Program-made: the position numbers and the translations under genes
In this document: one piece after another, positions 8,349 through 17,366 of the stretch
How the letters are laid out: each line of letters begins with the position of its first letter
How positions within the stretch are numbered: position 1 is the stretch's first letter
Origin: Pseudomonas laurylsulfatiphila
GTDB lineage: Bacteria > Pseudomonadota > Gammaproteobacteria > Pseudomonadales > Pseudomonadaceae
Direction: 5' to 3'
Assembly (NCBI RefSeq): GCF_002934665.1
Contig: NZ_NIRS01000002.1
Coordinates: forward strand, 124,001-188,000
DNA length: 64,000 bases
Notes under the pieces: generated by a model
Seen by the model: only the letters and a program-made list of their open reading frames with translations
Databases searched by the model: none
What the model was told of the DNA's origin: nothing

Positions 8349-8445
8349 GAGTGGTCTCCCCGGGATTTTTTCCCAGTCTGAACAGGGGCGCAGTACGCAG
8401 GCTTTCAAAAAACCGACCTGACTTTTGTGTCCCCTCTTCACTACT

Positions 8446-9255
8446 ATGGTGCTCATGAGCCATCGAAACCGTCTGCATCCACCCCTGCTGTCCGAACCGG
8501 TCCGCCGTATCGAGGCCGGCCCCTGGGCGATTGAATTGCTCCCCGGCTGCGCCTACGCGACCCGATACGTAGCGACCCAGGCGGGAATCGGCTTTGCCTT
8601 CGACAGCCAGCGAGGCCTGCACGCGATCGGCAGCGACCGGGTACAACCCTTCGATGCCATGCCCAACGGCCTGGCGTTCGTTCCGGTCGGGTGTGACGTG
8701 TTGTCCGAATCGCCCAAGGGGGGTGAATATCTGCGGGTGATACGCACTGACGGTATGGCACTGGAGGGCAATCGCGCTTTCAACAATCGCATCGACCGGC
8801 AGGCCACGGCCCTCGCATGGCGCATGCGCGCCGCGCTGTTGCACCCTGGCGTGGAGGACGATTGGGAGGCCTGGGCACTGGCATTGTCCGAGCGCGCGAC
8901 GGCTGGTGAAGCCGTGTCGACACCGCCCCATGGCTCGATAACCGGCAGCCGGATGCGCTTGCTCGATGAGTTCATTGACGCGGGCCTCGATGGCCCGTTG
9001 AGCGTACCGGCGATGGCGGGCCTGCTCGGCTTGTCCGAAGGCTATTTCATGCGGGCCTTCAAAAACGCCACCGGCAAAAGCCCCCATGCTTACCTGATCG
9101 ACCGACGCCTCGCCAGGGCCCGCGCCCTGATGCGTGACTCGACCGCCACGCTGGCTGAAATCGCCTACGCCTGCGGTTTCAATTCCCAGGCGCACATGGC
9201 GACCACCTTCAGGCAACGCCTTGGCGTGAGTCCGGTGCAATTGCGTCAACAATGA
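8446..9255 (+). CDS. AraC-family regulator, divergent to the dehydratase
   Basis: About 269 residues. The C-terminal ~95 residues form the double helix-turn-helix DNA-binding domain (first helix pair around VPAMAGLLGLSEGYFMRAFK, second around LAEIAYACGFNSQAHMATTF). The N-terminal ~150 residues are a cupin-like sensing domain without a clear ligand motif. Two close ATGs (8446 and 8455) are possible starts, and neither has a strong ribosome-binding site. Its position divergent from the PLP dehydratase suggests that it controls this gene in response to an amino acid or related metabolite. Confidence 0.85.
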   Translation: MVLMSHRNRLHPPLLSEPVRRIEAGPWAIELLPGCAYATRYVATQAGIGFAFDSQRGLHAIGSDRVQPFDAMPNGLAFVPVGCDVLSESPKGGEYLRVIRTDGMALEGNRAFNNRIDRQATALAWRMRAALLHPGVEDDWEAWALALSERATAGEAVSTPPHGSITGSRMRLLDEFIDAGLDGPLSVPAMAGLLGLSEGYFMRAFKNATGKSPHAYLIDRRLARARALMRDSTATLAEIAYACGFNSQAHMATTFRQRLGVSPVQLRQQ

Positions 9256-9268
9256 AACGACAGGAAAA

Positions 9269-9820
9269 TCAGCGGTCGCGTGCGGGCAGCATGCCCTTGA
9301 GCACATCATCCTTTTCAACGAAGTGATGCTTGAGCGCAACCAGCAGATGGCCACCGACCAGCGCACCGCACAACCACGACATGTTGGTGTGAACCGCCTT
9401 TGCCAGATCGTACAGGCTCTGATCCGGGTCAACGATCGGCGGGAGCATGAACAGCGCAGCCACCATGACGGGTTTGTCGGCGACCGAGCTCCAGTACCAG
9501 CCGGACAACGGCAGCCCGATCAAGGCCATGGCGTACAGCAGCACATGCCCGACCAGCGCACCACGCTTCATCGTCGGGCCCATCGAGTCGGGTAACGCCG
9601 GTGCCGCGTGACTCAATCGCCAGGCGATACGCACGACAATGAGAAACAGCAGCGTGCTGGCCATCGCCTTGTGCACGTAGGTGAGTTCATGGTGGGCATT
9701 GAATTCGTCGCGCCAATGCGTCGCCACAATTCCAATGACCCAGGCACCCAGCCAGACCAGGGCCATGCCCCAATGCAGCCACTTGGCTGTACCGGTATAA
9801 CTTCCTTCCTTCGCCATCAC
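9269..9820 (-). CDS. Cytochrome b561
   Basis: A 183-residue four-helix inner-membrane dihaem cytochrome of the bacterial b561 (CybB) family. The haem ligand histidines lie in AKWLHWGMAL, YVHKAMASTLL, ALVGHVLLYAM and VHTNMSWLCGALVGGHLLVALKH split over the last two helices. Members of this family move electrons from the quinone pool, in CybB's case oxidising superoxide. The start may be either of two adjacent ATGs (9820 or 9817). It is convergent with the AraC gene, only 13 bp separating the stop codons, with no terminator visible. Confidence 0.9.
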   Translation of the reverse strand: MMAKEGSYTGTAKWLHWGMALVWLGAWVIGIVATHWRDEFNAHHELTYVHKAMASTLLFLIVVRIAWRLSHAAPALPDSMGPTMKRGALVGHVLLYAMALIGLPLSGWYWSSVADKPVMVAALFMLPPIVDPDQSLYDLAKAVHTNMSWLCGALVGGHLLVALKHHFVEKDDVLKGMLPARDR

Positions 9821-10099
9821 GCTGTCCTGCCCGTCACTTTAGAGGGCGGATTATCGCGACAGGGTGTTATCGGAAAAACCGTGAAATGTTGCTTAAACAT
9901 ATCGAGATGTTCGATGTAGCTCGTGTTTCGCCTTCGATCGTAGAGGCCGAAATCGACCCCATGTGGCCGGTGGTCGTTGCGTGTCGATTGTCGCCGGCGT
10001 TTGACTAAGCTTACTGAATCAGGGCGACCTGAAACCCGGGGACTGCGGACATCAACGGATCTGTATTGCATCAAGACGGTACTCTCAAAGGAGACGACC

Positions 10100-10390
10100 A
10101 TGTATGCGGTGATAAGAACCTACCTGGGTGCTGGAGCCAAGCAGCTATTCGAGCTTATGGAAGAGCGCAACGTCGACATCGAAGCGACCTTGCGCACAGT
10201 ACCTGGCCTTGTCAGCTACACACTGTTGAATACGGGTGATGGTGGTACTTCGATCACTGTGTGCACGGACAAGGCCGGCAGTGATGCGAGCCTGAAAGTT
10301 GCGCGTGAGTGGATTCAGAAAAACACTTCGCATATTCATGCGAACCCGCCGATCGTGACGGAAGGTCCGGTCATTGTGCAAATTAACTAG
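10100..10390 (+). CDS. Small dimeric alpha/beta barrel-like protein, unknown function
   Basis: 96 residues, with ATG at 10100 and a strong AAGGAG seven bases upstream. The pattern MYAVIRTYLGAGAKQLFE, then PGLVSYTLLNTGDGGTSITVCTDKAG and a helix, is what ferredoxin-like dimeric barrels (antibiotic-monooxygenase/YdhR-like) look like. No catalytic residues can be named. It is a monocistronic gene, downstream of a divergent gap from the cytochrome b561 gene. Confidence 0.75.
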   Translation: MYAVIRTYLGAGAKQLFELMEERNVDIEATLRTVPGLVSYTLLNTGDGGTSITVCTDKAGSDASLKVAREWIQKNTSHIHANPPIVTEGPVIVQIN

Positions 10391-10541
10391 CGACCGGTCC
10401 GCAGGGTGGCGAGTGCTATACTTTTTTTCAGATTGCATGAAGTGTGCAACGTTCCCCACGGTTCAGGCACCGACTGCAAATCCAGGTTAATCGCTGCCGG
10501 ACAAAGGAGGTCTACAGCAAACTCGAGTCGGGAGGTGTGGC

Positions 10542-11102
10542 ATGAATCGGCACTATTACATCAGTGACAATCTCAACGATCTTGAAAGCGTTGAATATGA
10601 ACTCGAAGCCAGCGGCATCAACTCTGAACAGATTCATGTGCTCAGTGAAAAAGTTGCTGATGTCGAACAACATCACCTCCACGAGGTTAACTCGTTATTG
10701 GAACAGGATGCTGTTCACTCAGGCGAGATTGGCGCGGTGATCGGTTTGCCCCTGGCGGCACTGGTTCTGGGTGGCGCCTATTGGATGGGCTGGACCGAAT
10801 CCGCCGCAGGCTGGATGCCGTTTATCTTCCTTTCCATTGTCATTTTGGGCTTTTGCATCTGGGAAGGCGGTTTTTTCGGCTTCCAGGTGACGAACACTCA
10901 CTTCCGCAATTTCAAACAGCTGGTAACCGAGGGCAAACATATCTTCTTCGTCGATGTTGAGCCCAACCAGGAATCGGTACTGGATCAGGTCATCAGACAA
11001 CATCCACAGTTGGAGATAGCCGGCACTGGCGCGGCAGCCCCCCATTGGACAGTGGCCTGGCAGCACAAATGGCATCAGTTCAAGCGAGTGATATCGGGTT
11101 AG
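10542..11102 (+). CDS. Two-helix membrane protein with stress-protein-like N-terminus
   Basis: 186 residues, start ATG at 10542 after GGGAGG. The N-terminal ~55 residues (YYISDNLNDLESVEYELEAS) look like the soluble domain of general-stress 17M/YflT-type proteins. Two transmembrane helices follow at about 65-83 (IGAVIGLPLAALVLGGAYWM) and 90-110 (GWMPFIFLSIVILGFCIWEG), then a soluble beta/alpha C-terminal part. Such proteins are common in Pseudomonas and are often given misleading enzyme names. No enzymatic motif is visible. The downstream minus-strand gene is convergent. Confidence 0.75.
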   Translation: MNRHYYISDNLNDLESVEYELEASGINSEQIHVLSEKVADVEQHHLHEVNSLLEQDAVHSGEIGAVIGLPLAALVLGGAYWMGWTESAAGWMPFIFLSIVILGFCIWEGGFFGFQVTNTHFRNFKQLVTEGKHIFFVDVEPNQESVLDQVIRQHPQLEIAGTGAAAPHWTVAWQHKWHQFKRVISG

Positions 11103-11134
11103 CGCCTGGCGACTCAAGGCCATCCGCACACGGC

Positions 11135-11452
11135 TTACTTGCCAAAGAAAATGACCCGGCTGAGGAAAATATAGTCAGCCTCGGTGGCCATAAGTCCGAC
11201 GAGCACCAGCAAACACAAAGGTGGCACCAATATGGCGTAGACCATAGCCAACCGCTCCCAGGCCATATGCATGAAGATGGAGACAATTAAACCTGCCTTC
11301 AACAACATGAAAGTGATAATCAGGGACCACCGAAGGTAGCCATGGAAGTGGAAATAGTCGACCAGGTACGACAGCGTGCTGAGGACGAATAACAGCCCCC
11401 AGATTTTAAGGTACAAACTGATTGGATGTTGCTGACCCTGAGCATGTGCCAT
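11135..11452 (-). CDS. Cytochrome oxidase subunit IV (caa3 type)
   Basis: 105 residues with three transmembrane helices, matching the small prokaryotic cytochrome c oxidase subunit IV family (COX4_pro). The motif HGYLRWSLIITFMLLKAGLIVSIFMHM is split across helix 2. The start is the ATG at 11452 after GAGGAG. It is the last gene of the oxidase operon and lies 13 bp after subunit III. This type of subunit assists assembly and stability and carries no cofactor. Confidence 0.85.
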   Translation of the reverse strand: MAHAQGQQHPISLYLKIWGLLFVLSTLSYLVDYFHFHGYLRWSLIITFMLLKAGLIVSIFMHMAWERLAMVYAILVPPLCLLVLVGLMATEADYIFLSRVIFFGK

Positions 11453-11465
11453 CACCCGTGCTCCT

Positions 11466-12191
11466 CTACCATAAATAGAAGAAAGCAAAAATAAACACCC
11501 ACACCAAATCCACGAAGTGCCAGTAAAGCCCGGCTATCTCGACGTTCTGGTAGTTTCCGGAGCGTTCATAATCTCCGCGCAAAACTTTCAGCGCCACAAT
11601 GCTGAGGTAGATGGCGCCGATTGACACATGCAGTCCGTGAAAACCGGTAATCATGAAGAAGCTGGCACCAAATTGCGCCGCCCCCATGGGGTTCCCCCAC
11701 GGACGCACGCCTTCTGCGATGAGCTTGCTCCATTCAAATGCCTGCATGCCGACGAAAGTCACACCCAAGGCAGCGGTCGCCAGCATCAGGGCAGTCGTTT
11801 TCGTACGATCACGGCGATAGGCGAAGTTAACGGCCATGGCCATGGTGCCGCTGCTACTGATCAGCACAAAGGTCATGATGGCGATCAGAATAAGCGGGAT
11901 TTCCCTTCCTCCGATCGTCAAGGCAAACACTTCACTCGGGTTCGGCCAGGCCGTGGTGATGGTCATGCGTACTGACATGTAGCCGGTTAAAAAACAGGTG
12001 AATATAAACGTATCGCTGAGCAGGAATATCCACATCATCGCCTTGCCCCAGGGCACCTGCTTGAAGGCCTCTTTGTCCGAGGACCAGTCGCTGGCGATGC
12101 CTTGCCATCCCGGCGCAGTTGGCGAACCTGGGGGATTGGATGAACCAGTCTCGGCTTGGACTTGGGTTTGGGCTTGCGGATGCAATGCCAT
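11466..12191 (-). CDS. Cytochrome c oxidase subunit III
   Basis: 241 residues. A variable Pro/Gln-rich N-terminus of about 45 residues precedes five or so transmembrane helices. The subunit III signature TGFHGLHVSIGAIYL and the conserved FEWSKLI and GLYWHFVDLVWVFIF motifs are present. The start is the ATG at 12191 after AGGTGA. It is the second subunit III-type gene of the operon, immediately downstream of a more divergent one. In the assembled caa3 oxidase it would pack against subunit I without binding redox cofactors. Confidence 0.9.
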   Translation of the reverse strand: MALHPQAQTQVQAETGSSNPPGSPTAPGWQGIASDWSSDKEAFKQVPWGKAMMWIFLLSDTFIFTCFLTGYMSVRMTITTAWPNPSEVFALTIGGREIPLILIAIMTFVLISSSGTMAMAVNFAYRRDRTKTTALMLATAALGVTFVGMQAFEWSKLIAEGVRPWGNPMGAAQFGASFFMITGFHGLHVSIGAIYLSIVALKVLRGDYERSGNYQNVEIAGLYWHFVDLVWVFIFAFFYLW

Positions 12192-12197
12192 GGCTTT

Positions 12198-12890
12198 TCA
12201 CCTCAGGCCGCAGAATCTGGCGATGGCTTCATAGGTTTGCGGCGTGCTGGCCAGCAGAGCGAACAGCACGAACCAGAGTCCCAGCAAGTAATGCCAATAG
12301 ATGGCACAGAGGTCTACGCTGGCGCTCAATTGCGCCACGGGCACATGGCGTAGAAATTTGGCGACGATCCAGCACCAGGCGATCAGCCCGCCCAGCAGGT
12401 GGAGCCCATGCAGCCCGGTCAACAGATAGAAAAAACTGTTGGCCGGATTGCTGGCGACAAAGTAGCCCCAGGCGACAAACTGCTGCCAGACCCAGAGTTG
12501 CCCCGCCAGAAAGGCAATTGCAAAGATGCCCCCCAATGCAAAACCCATCACGGTTGCGCCCAGTCGAGCCTGTCGGGCGGCCATGCGCGACCACTGCAGT
12601 GCGATGCAACTCAATAGAAGAAAAGCCGAATTCAGCCATAGCGGCCGCAGATTGCTTAACGGCGCCAAAGGCTCTGTCAGAGGTAGCCAGTCGGCCATTT
12701 GTGAACGGGCAACAAAGGCGATCAGGAACAGGAAGAACAACGAGCTCACCACCACCAGAAACAAGCGCAAGCCCACTCTTGCGATTTGACGTCTATTGGC
12801 ACCCTCGGCGTCGTGAACGCCCTCAGGGTCGCGATTCCAACTGCCGCCGGGGTCAGCGCCGTCGGCGTTTCTCAATAGCAGCCTGTTCAT
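12198..12890 (-). CDS. Divergent cytochrome oxidase subunit III-like protein
   Basis: 230 residues, five or so helices; it keeps the subunit III signature LTGLHGLHLLGGLIAW and the terminal YWHYLLGLWFVLFALL motif. The acidic residue usually found in the long helix (FEW in the partner protein) is replaced by VWQQFV. Its ATG overlaps the TGA of the subunit I gene, indicating translational coupling. A second subunit III copy next to a canonical one suggests a heteromeric arrangement or a specialised quinol/proton accessory role, which is inference. Confidence 0.85.
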   Translation of the reverse strand: MNRLLLRNADGADPGGSWNRDPEGVHDAEGANRRQIARVGLRLFLVVVSSLFFLFLIAFVARSQMADWLPLTEPLAPLSNLRPLWLNSAFLLLSCIALQWSRMAARQARLGATVMGFALGGIFAIAFLAGQLWVWQQFVAWGYFVASNPANSFFYLLTGLHGLHLLGGLIAWCWIVAKFLRHVPVAQLSASVDLCAIYWHYLLGLWFVLFALLASTPQTYEAIARFCGLR

Positions 12891-14662
12891 GTCTTGACGT
12901 CCGCTTTCCAGGTTCCGGCACTGAGTTGCCGCATGTGCTCCAACTCCTCGGCGGAGACCGTTTGCGGCACGAAATCCTGCTCTATCCCCGGCACGCTGTA
13001 GTCATAGGCCCAGCGATGCACGACCGGCAATTTCTCTCCCCAGTTACCATGTATCGGCGGGGTGTTCGGCGTTTGCCATTCCAGGCTGGCCCCGCCCCAG
13101 GGATTACTGCCGGCGGGCTTGCCCTTGAATGCACTCCAGGCCATGTTGAACACGAACAGTAATTGGGAAACCCCGACAGTCAATGCGACCACCGTAATGA
13201 AGGCATTCAGCTCTTGCGCCGACTGCGGGATGAACGCGTAGTTTTCATAGGCGTAGTAACGGCGAGGCATGCCCTGGAAACCCAGGTAGTGCATGGGGAA
13301 GAAGATGGCGTAGGTGCCCAGAAAGGTAATCCAGAAATGCAGCTTGCCCAGGGTGTCGTTGTACATGCGCCCGGTGACTTTCGGATACCAGTGATAGATA
13401 CCGCCGAACACCACCAGTACCGGTGCGACCCCCATGACCATATGAAAATGGGCGACGACGAAATAGGTGTCCGAGAGCGGTATATCCACGATCACATTGC
13501 CGAGAAACAACCCGGTCAGACCGCCGACCAGGAAGGTGACGATAAAGGCCAGGGCAAACAGCATCGGCACGGTCAGATGGATGTCGCCGCGCCACAGGGT
13601 CAGTACCCAGTTATAGACTTTCAGCGCGGTCGGCACCGCAATGATCAAGGTGCTGACGGCGAAAAAAAAGCCAAAGTACGGATTCATTCCGCTGACATAC
13701 ATATGGTGCGCCCAGACCACAAAACTCAGTACCCCGATCGCAATAATGGCCCACACCATCATTCGGTAACCGAAGATGTTTTTACGCGCATGGGTGCTGA
13801 TCAGGTCGGAGACCAGGCCAAATGCAGGGAGAGCGACGATGTAGACTTCCGGGTGGCCGAAAAACCAGAACAAGTGCTGGAACAATATCGGGCTGCCACC
13901 CTGGTGATCGAGTTGCTGCCCCAGCGAGACCATCGCCGGCATGAAGAAGCTGGTGCCCAACAGCTTGTCAAACAGCATCATGACCGCGCTGACGAACAAC
14001 GCCGGGAAGGCCAGCAAGGCCATGATCGAGGCCATGAAGATGCCCCACACCGAGAGCGGCATGCGAAACAAAGTCATGCCGTGCGTGCGCGCCTGCAACA
14101 CCGTGGTGACGTAGTTCAACCCGCCCATGGTGGCGGCGACGATAAAAATCGCCAGTGAGACGAGCATCAGGACAATGCCCCACTCGACTCCCGGTGTCCC
14201 CTGGGCGATGGACTGTGGCGGATAGAGCGTCCAGCCGGCACCCGTGGGGCCGCCCGGGACGAAAAAACTGCTGAGCAACACCACTACCGCCACCAGGTAA
14301 AACCAGTAGCTGAGCATGTTGACATAGGGGAAGACCATGTCGCGGGCGCCCACCATCAGCGGGATCAGATAGTTGCCGAAGCCCCCCAGAAACAAGGCCG
14401 TCAGCAAGTAAATGACCATGATCATGCCGTGCATGGTCATCGCCTGATAGTAAGTACTGGCATCCATGAACGCCAAACTGCCGGGGAAGCCTATCTGCAT
14501 GCGCATCAAGTCGGACAACACCACCGCGACAAGCCCCACGAACAGAGCCGTCAAGGAATATTGAATGGCTATGACCTTGTGGTCCTGACTCCAGATGTAT
14601 TTGGTCAGGAAGCTTTTGGGCTCGTGCAGTGCTTCTGTTTCGGCTTGTTCCGCATAGGCCAT
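12887..14662 (-). CDS. coxA: Cytochrome c oxidase subunit I
   Basis: 591 residues of the haem-copper oxidase subunit I. Haem and CuB ligands are visible: the low-spin haem histidine in MTMHGMIMVIYLL, the CuB/cross-link site in FFGHPEVYIVALPAFG, the CuB pair in WAHHMYVSG, and both haem histidines in VAHFHMVMG. The glutamate in GHPEV and the GNYLIPLMVGARDM loop mark the A1 type with a D-channel. The start is the ATG at 14662 after GAGGATGACGTG. It is the second gene of the operon, 49 bp after the subunit II stop codon. It reduces O2 to water with proton pumping. Confidence 0.95.
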   Translation of the reverse strand: MAYAEQAETEALHEPKSFLTKYIWSQDHKVIAIQYSLTALFVGLVAVVLSDLMRMQIGFPGSLAFMDASTYYQAMTMHGMIMVIYLLTALFLGGFGNYLIPLMVGARDMVFPYVNMLSYWFYLVAVVVLLSSFFVPGGPTGAGWTLYPPQSIAQGTPGVEWGIVLMLVSLAIFIVAATMGGLNYVTTVLQARTHGMTLFRMPLSVWGIFMASIMALLAFPALFVSAVMMLFDKLLGTSFFMPAMVSLGQQLDHQGGSPILFQHLFWFFGHPEVYIVALPAFGLVSDLISTHARKNIFGYRMMVWAIIAIGVLSFVVWAHHMYVSGMNPYFGFFFAVSTLIIAVPTALKVYNWVLTLWRGDIHLTVPMLFALAFIVTFLVGGLTGLFLGNVIVDIPLSDTYFVVAHFHMVMGVAPVLVVFGGIYHWYPKVTGRMYNDTLGKLHFWITFLGTYAIFFPMHYLGFQGMPRRYYAYENYAFIPQSAQELNAFITVVALTVGVSQLLFVFNMAWSAFKGKPAGSNPWGGASLEWQTPNTPPIHGNWGEKLPVVHRWAYDYSVPGIEQDFVPQTVSAEELEHMRQLSAGTWKADVKT

Positions 14663-14711
14663 CACGTCATCCTCGTTCCGAAGTTTCAGTGTGTTTCTGG
14701 CTGCTTTACGG

Positions 14712-16184
14712 CTACTTCCCTGGCTCCGCCTTGGTCGCATCAGCGTCAGTATTCGCTTTGGATTTGATAAAAGCGATCAGTGCACTCAGTTCCTTGTCAC
14801 TCGGCGCCAGGGTCGGCATGACGGCTGGATAGCCCTTGACGATTTTGGCATTGGGATGAAGAACCGATTCTTTCAAATAGCCCTCATCGACCTTTACGCC
14901 CGTATCGTCGGCAAGGGTTTCTGTCTTGCCATACAGCCCCTGCCAGCTGGGGCCGACGCCCTTGTTGCCATCGACACTGTGGCAGGCCAGACAGCCAAGC
15001 GACCCGGCCACTCGCTGCCCCTGCGCCACCAGGTCTTCACCCGGGCTCGACGCTTCGCCGGTCGAAGGTTGATCGTCTTGCCGGGCAGCACCCAGTGATT
15101 TGATCAGGGCGATGACAGCACCCAGTTCGTCGTCCTTGAGAGTATAGGCCACCATCACCGGCGGGTAGCCCTGTACCAGTCGAGCCTTCGGATCGAGAAT
15201 CGACTCTTTCAGGTAGGCCTCGTCGACCAGCACGCTGGTGCCATCGGCAAGCTGTTCAGTGCGGCCGTACAGCCCCTTCCATCCCGGGCCGAGACTGGCA
15301 CTGCCATCCTGGCTATGGCAGGCCTTGCAGCCTAGCTGTTCGACCAACTGGCGGCCTTTTTCCAGCACGCTGTCGCCACCGGGTTTGGCAGCTGTGGTCA
15401 ATGTCTGCGCAAAAGTCGGTTGGCCTTTCAGCCATTGATCGAAGACGGCTTGCTCTTCCACGATCATATGGCCGCGCATGTTGTAATGACCTACGCCACA
15501 AAATTCAGCGCATAGGACTTCGTATTTTCCGGTTTTAGTCGGCGTAAACCAGAAGTACGACACCATCCCTGGCACCATATCCATCTTGCTGCGAATTTGC
15601 GGTACATAGAAATCGTGCAGGACATCTTTGGAGCGTAATAAAACTTTCACCGGCCGATCGAGCGGAAGGCGAACTTCATTATTCATGACAAGCACATCGT
15701 CCTGGCCTGCTGGATCCTTGGGATCAAGGCCGAGGGGATTGGTGGAGTCGACAAACTTGATATCCGACTTGCCCAGCTTTGCGTCTTGCCCGGCAAAACG
15801 ATAGGCCCACTGCCACTGCTGGCCGACCACTTCAAGTTCGTAGGCATTTTTCGGCACCCGGATGAAATCGTTGTAGACAACCAGACCTGGCGCCAACATC
15901 CCGGCGATACCTGCCGAGGTAACGATGATCAGCCATGTTTCCAGTTTTTTGTTTTCCGGCTGGTAGGCCGCCCTGGCACCCACCTTGTGACGATATCGAA
16001 TCAGCGCTACCGCCATGAATCCCGTGATGGCAATGAAAAATATTCCGCTGATGATCAGGGTGATGAACAGGGTGGTGTCTATGGATCCCCAGTTGGAAGC
16101 GGCCGGTGTCGCATGCCAGGGCGCCAGTATGTGGAATAGCACGGATGCAATAACGATGAGTATCAAGACAATTGCTATTGCCAT
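14712..16184 (-). CDS. coxB: Cytochrome c oxidase subunit II with two cytochrome c domains
   Basis: 490 residues. Order: three hydrophobic segments (first a signal-like helix), a cupredoxin domain carrying the CuA site CAEFCGVGHYNM (Cys-x3-Cys-x3-His-x2-Met with the Glu), then two class I cytochrome c domains with haem motifs CKACH and CLACH. Each ends in a xYPPVM/GYPAVMP block supplying the axial methionine. A subunit II fused to cytochrome c defines caa3 oxidases; two fused haems are less usual. The two cytochrome domains resemble each other and look like an internal duplication. As first gene it leads the operon. Soluble cytochrome c would not be strictly required. Confidence 0.93.
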   Translation of the reverse strand: MAIAIVLILIVIASVLFHILAPWHATPAASNWGSIDTTLFITLIISGIFFIAITGFMAVALIRYRHKVGARAAYQPENKKLETWLIIVTSAGIAGMLAPGLVVYNDFIRVPKNAYELEVVGQQWQWAYRFAGQDAKLGKSDIKFVDSTNPLGLDPKDPAGQDDVLVMNNEVRLPLDRPVKVLLRSKDVLHDFYVPQIRSKMDMVPGMVSYFWFTPTKTGKYEVLCAEFCGVGHYNMRGHMIVEEQAVFDQWLKGQPTFAQTLTTAAKPGGDSVLEKGRQLVEQLGCKACHSQDGSASLGPGWKGLYGRTEQLADGTSVLVDEAYLKESILDPKARLVQGYPPVMVAYTLKDDELGAVIALIKSLGAARQDDQPSTGEASSPGEDLVAQGQRVAGSLGCLACHSVDGNKGVGPSWQGLYGKTETLADDTGVKVDEGYLKESVLHPNAKIVKGYPAVMPTLAPSDKELSALIAFIKSKANTDADATKAEPGK

Positions 16185-16492
16185 TTGCTCTTCATCCTAT
16201 TCCTGTTGTTCATTGGTTATGCAATAAGCATCGCCACTGACGTCCAAGCAGGGCCGACAAATACCACCCGTCCGGGCGTTAAAGTCAGTAAGAAGTATAG
16301 AGCGATCGGCTTGTAACGTGAGGCCGGCAAGTGAGTTCCGGTTGCCAGCTATACTTGAGTGCTGATGACGGATGGCAGAGTTCGGCACCGCAAAGTTCGA
16401 ACCCTGCCCTTGTCGAGTCGTCAAACAAATGTGGTGACATTGAGCAGGGACGACAGCCACACAGTCCAGCAATCCACTTGGGAGGTTTCGTC
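16185..16492. other. Intergenic region between divergent genes
   Basis: 308 bp separating the oxidase operon from a small forward gene. It must hold both promoters, but I find no confident -35/-10 pair or operator. No frame here is convincing. Confidence 0.4.
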
Positions 16493-16831
16493 ATGAGTGC
16501 CCTGACGATCGAAGGCTGGTGCAAAACCAGCGGCGACCAAAAGTCCACCCCGATGGGGGAAGTCCATTTCAACGTCGACGGACCTCTCCATCTCCGTCTG
16601 GAACAGGCCGAAGAGCGCCTGCAGAAGAGCCACGAGCGTGAAGCCATGGTCGATGTCGATATGGACTCGATGGATTTGAAAATGCCCGAGGGATTCGCGC
16701 CCTTGTCCGACTGTCAGATGCGTGTCTATCTGCACCACGAACGCGGTCAGTTTCATATGGTCGGGCATCGTGCGAGCGATGGCAGCCTGATTTATACCAA
16801 CGCGGTGCTGATCGATCAGTTGCTGGATTAG
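16493..16831 (+). CDS. Conserved hypothetical protein, 112 aa
   Basis: 112 residues, ATG at 16493 after GGGAGG. The first ~25 residues are followed by a charged, coiled-coil-prone stretch (LRLEQAEERLQKSHEREAM), then a beta-rich C-terminal half (CQMRVYLHHERGQFHMVG). It has no signal peptide or membrane helix, so it is probably cytoplasmic. I recognise no family. Confidence 0.65.
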   Translation: MSALTIEGWCKTSGDQKSTPMGEVHFNVDGPLHLRLEQAEERLQKSHEREAMVDVDMDSMDLKMPEGFAPLSDCQMRVYLHHERGQFHMVGHRASDGSLIYTNAVLIDQLLD

Positions 16832-16939
16832 CGGCGAGAGATTCGCTGCATCGATCGTTCTGTGCGGTGCTGAAAACTCACTGATCGCTGAGCCGGACAC
16901 CCGGAGCCTCAAGACCTGGCGTACCGCAATGCGTGCCCG

Positions 16940-17332
16940 CTAGTCCTCGAAACGCCCCGTGGAATCCCGATCGCGCTCGTAGCGTCGTGTGAGCGCAAAC
17001 GCCGGCAGCCAGGCCTCACGACGCACGAGCCAGCTCTCATAGGTTGGCGTCAGTTGATCCGGGGCATCCAGCGACCCGAGGTTCACTTCGATTTCGTCTG
17101 CACTGCGCGCGAACACGGACGAACCGCAGTGCGGACAGAAATGCCGCCCGGCGTAGTCACGTGTTTCGCCTTCGATCGTCACGGCATCCTGATGAAATAT
17201 CGCGGAGGCGTGAAACAGCGCCCCATGATGCTTGCGGCAGTCGAGACAGTGACAAACGCCAACCCGGAACGGGCGCCCCGATGCAACAAGGCGCACCTTG
17301 CCGCACAAACAACCGCCGGTGAATCGGTCCAT
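16940..17332 (-). CDS. GFA-family zinc protein
   Basis: A 130-residue protein of the GFA (glutathione-dependent formaldehyde-activating) zinc-binding family. Zinc-site cysteines are visible in GGCLCGKVR, CHCLDCRKHHG and FCPHCGS. The original formaldehyde-activating activity is disputed for most members, and the real substrate is unknown. The start is the ATG at 17332. It precedes a beta-rich exported protein gene with no clear functional link. Confidence 0.85.
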   Translation of the reverse strand: MDRFTGGCLCGKVRLVASGRPFRVGVCHCLDCRKHHGALFHASAIFHQDAVTIEGETRDYAGRHFCPHCGSSVFARSADEIEVNLGSLDAPDQLTPTYESWLVRREAWLPAFALTRRYERDRDSTGRFED

Positions 17333-17366
17333 GGGGTATCTCCTCCAGGCCGTCCGAAACGGCGTA

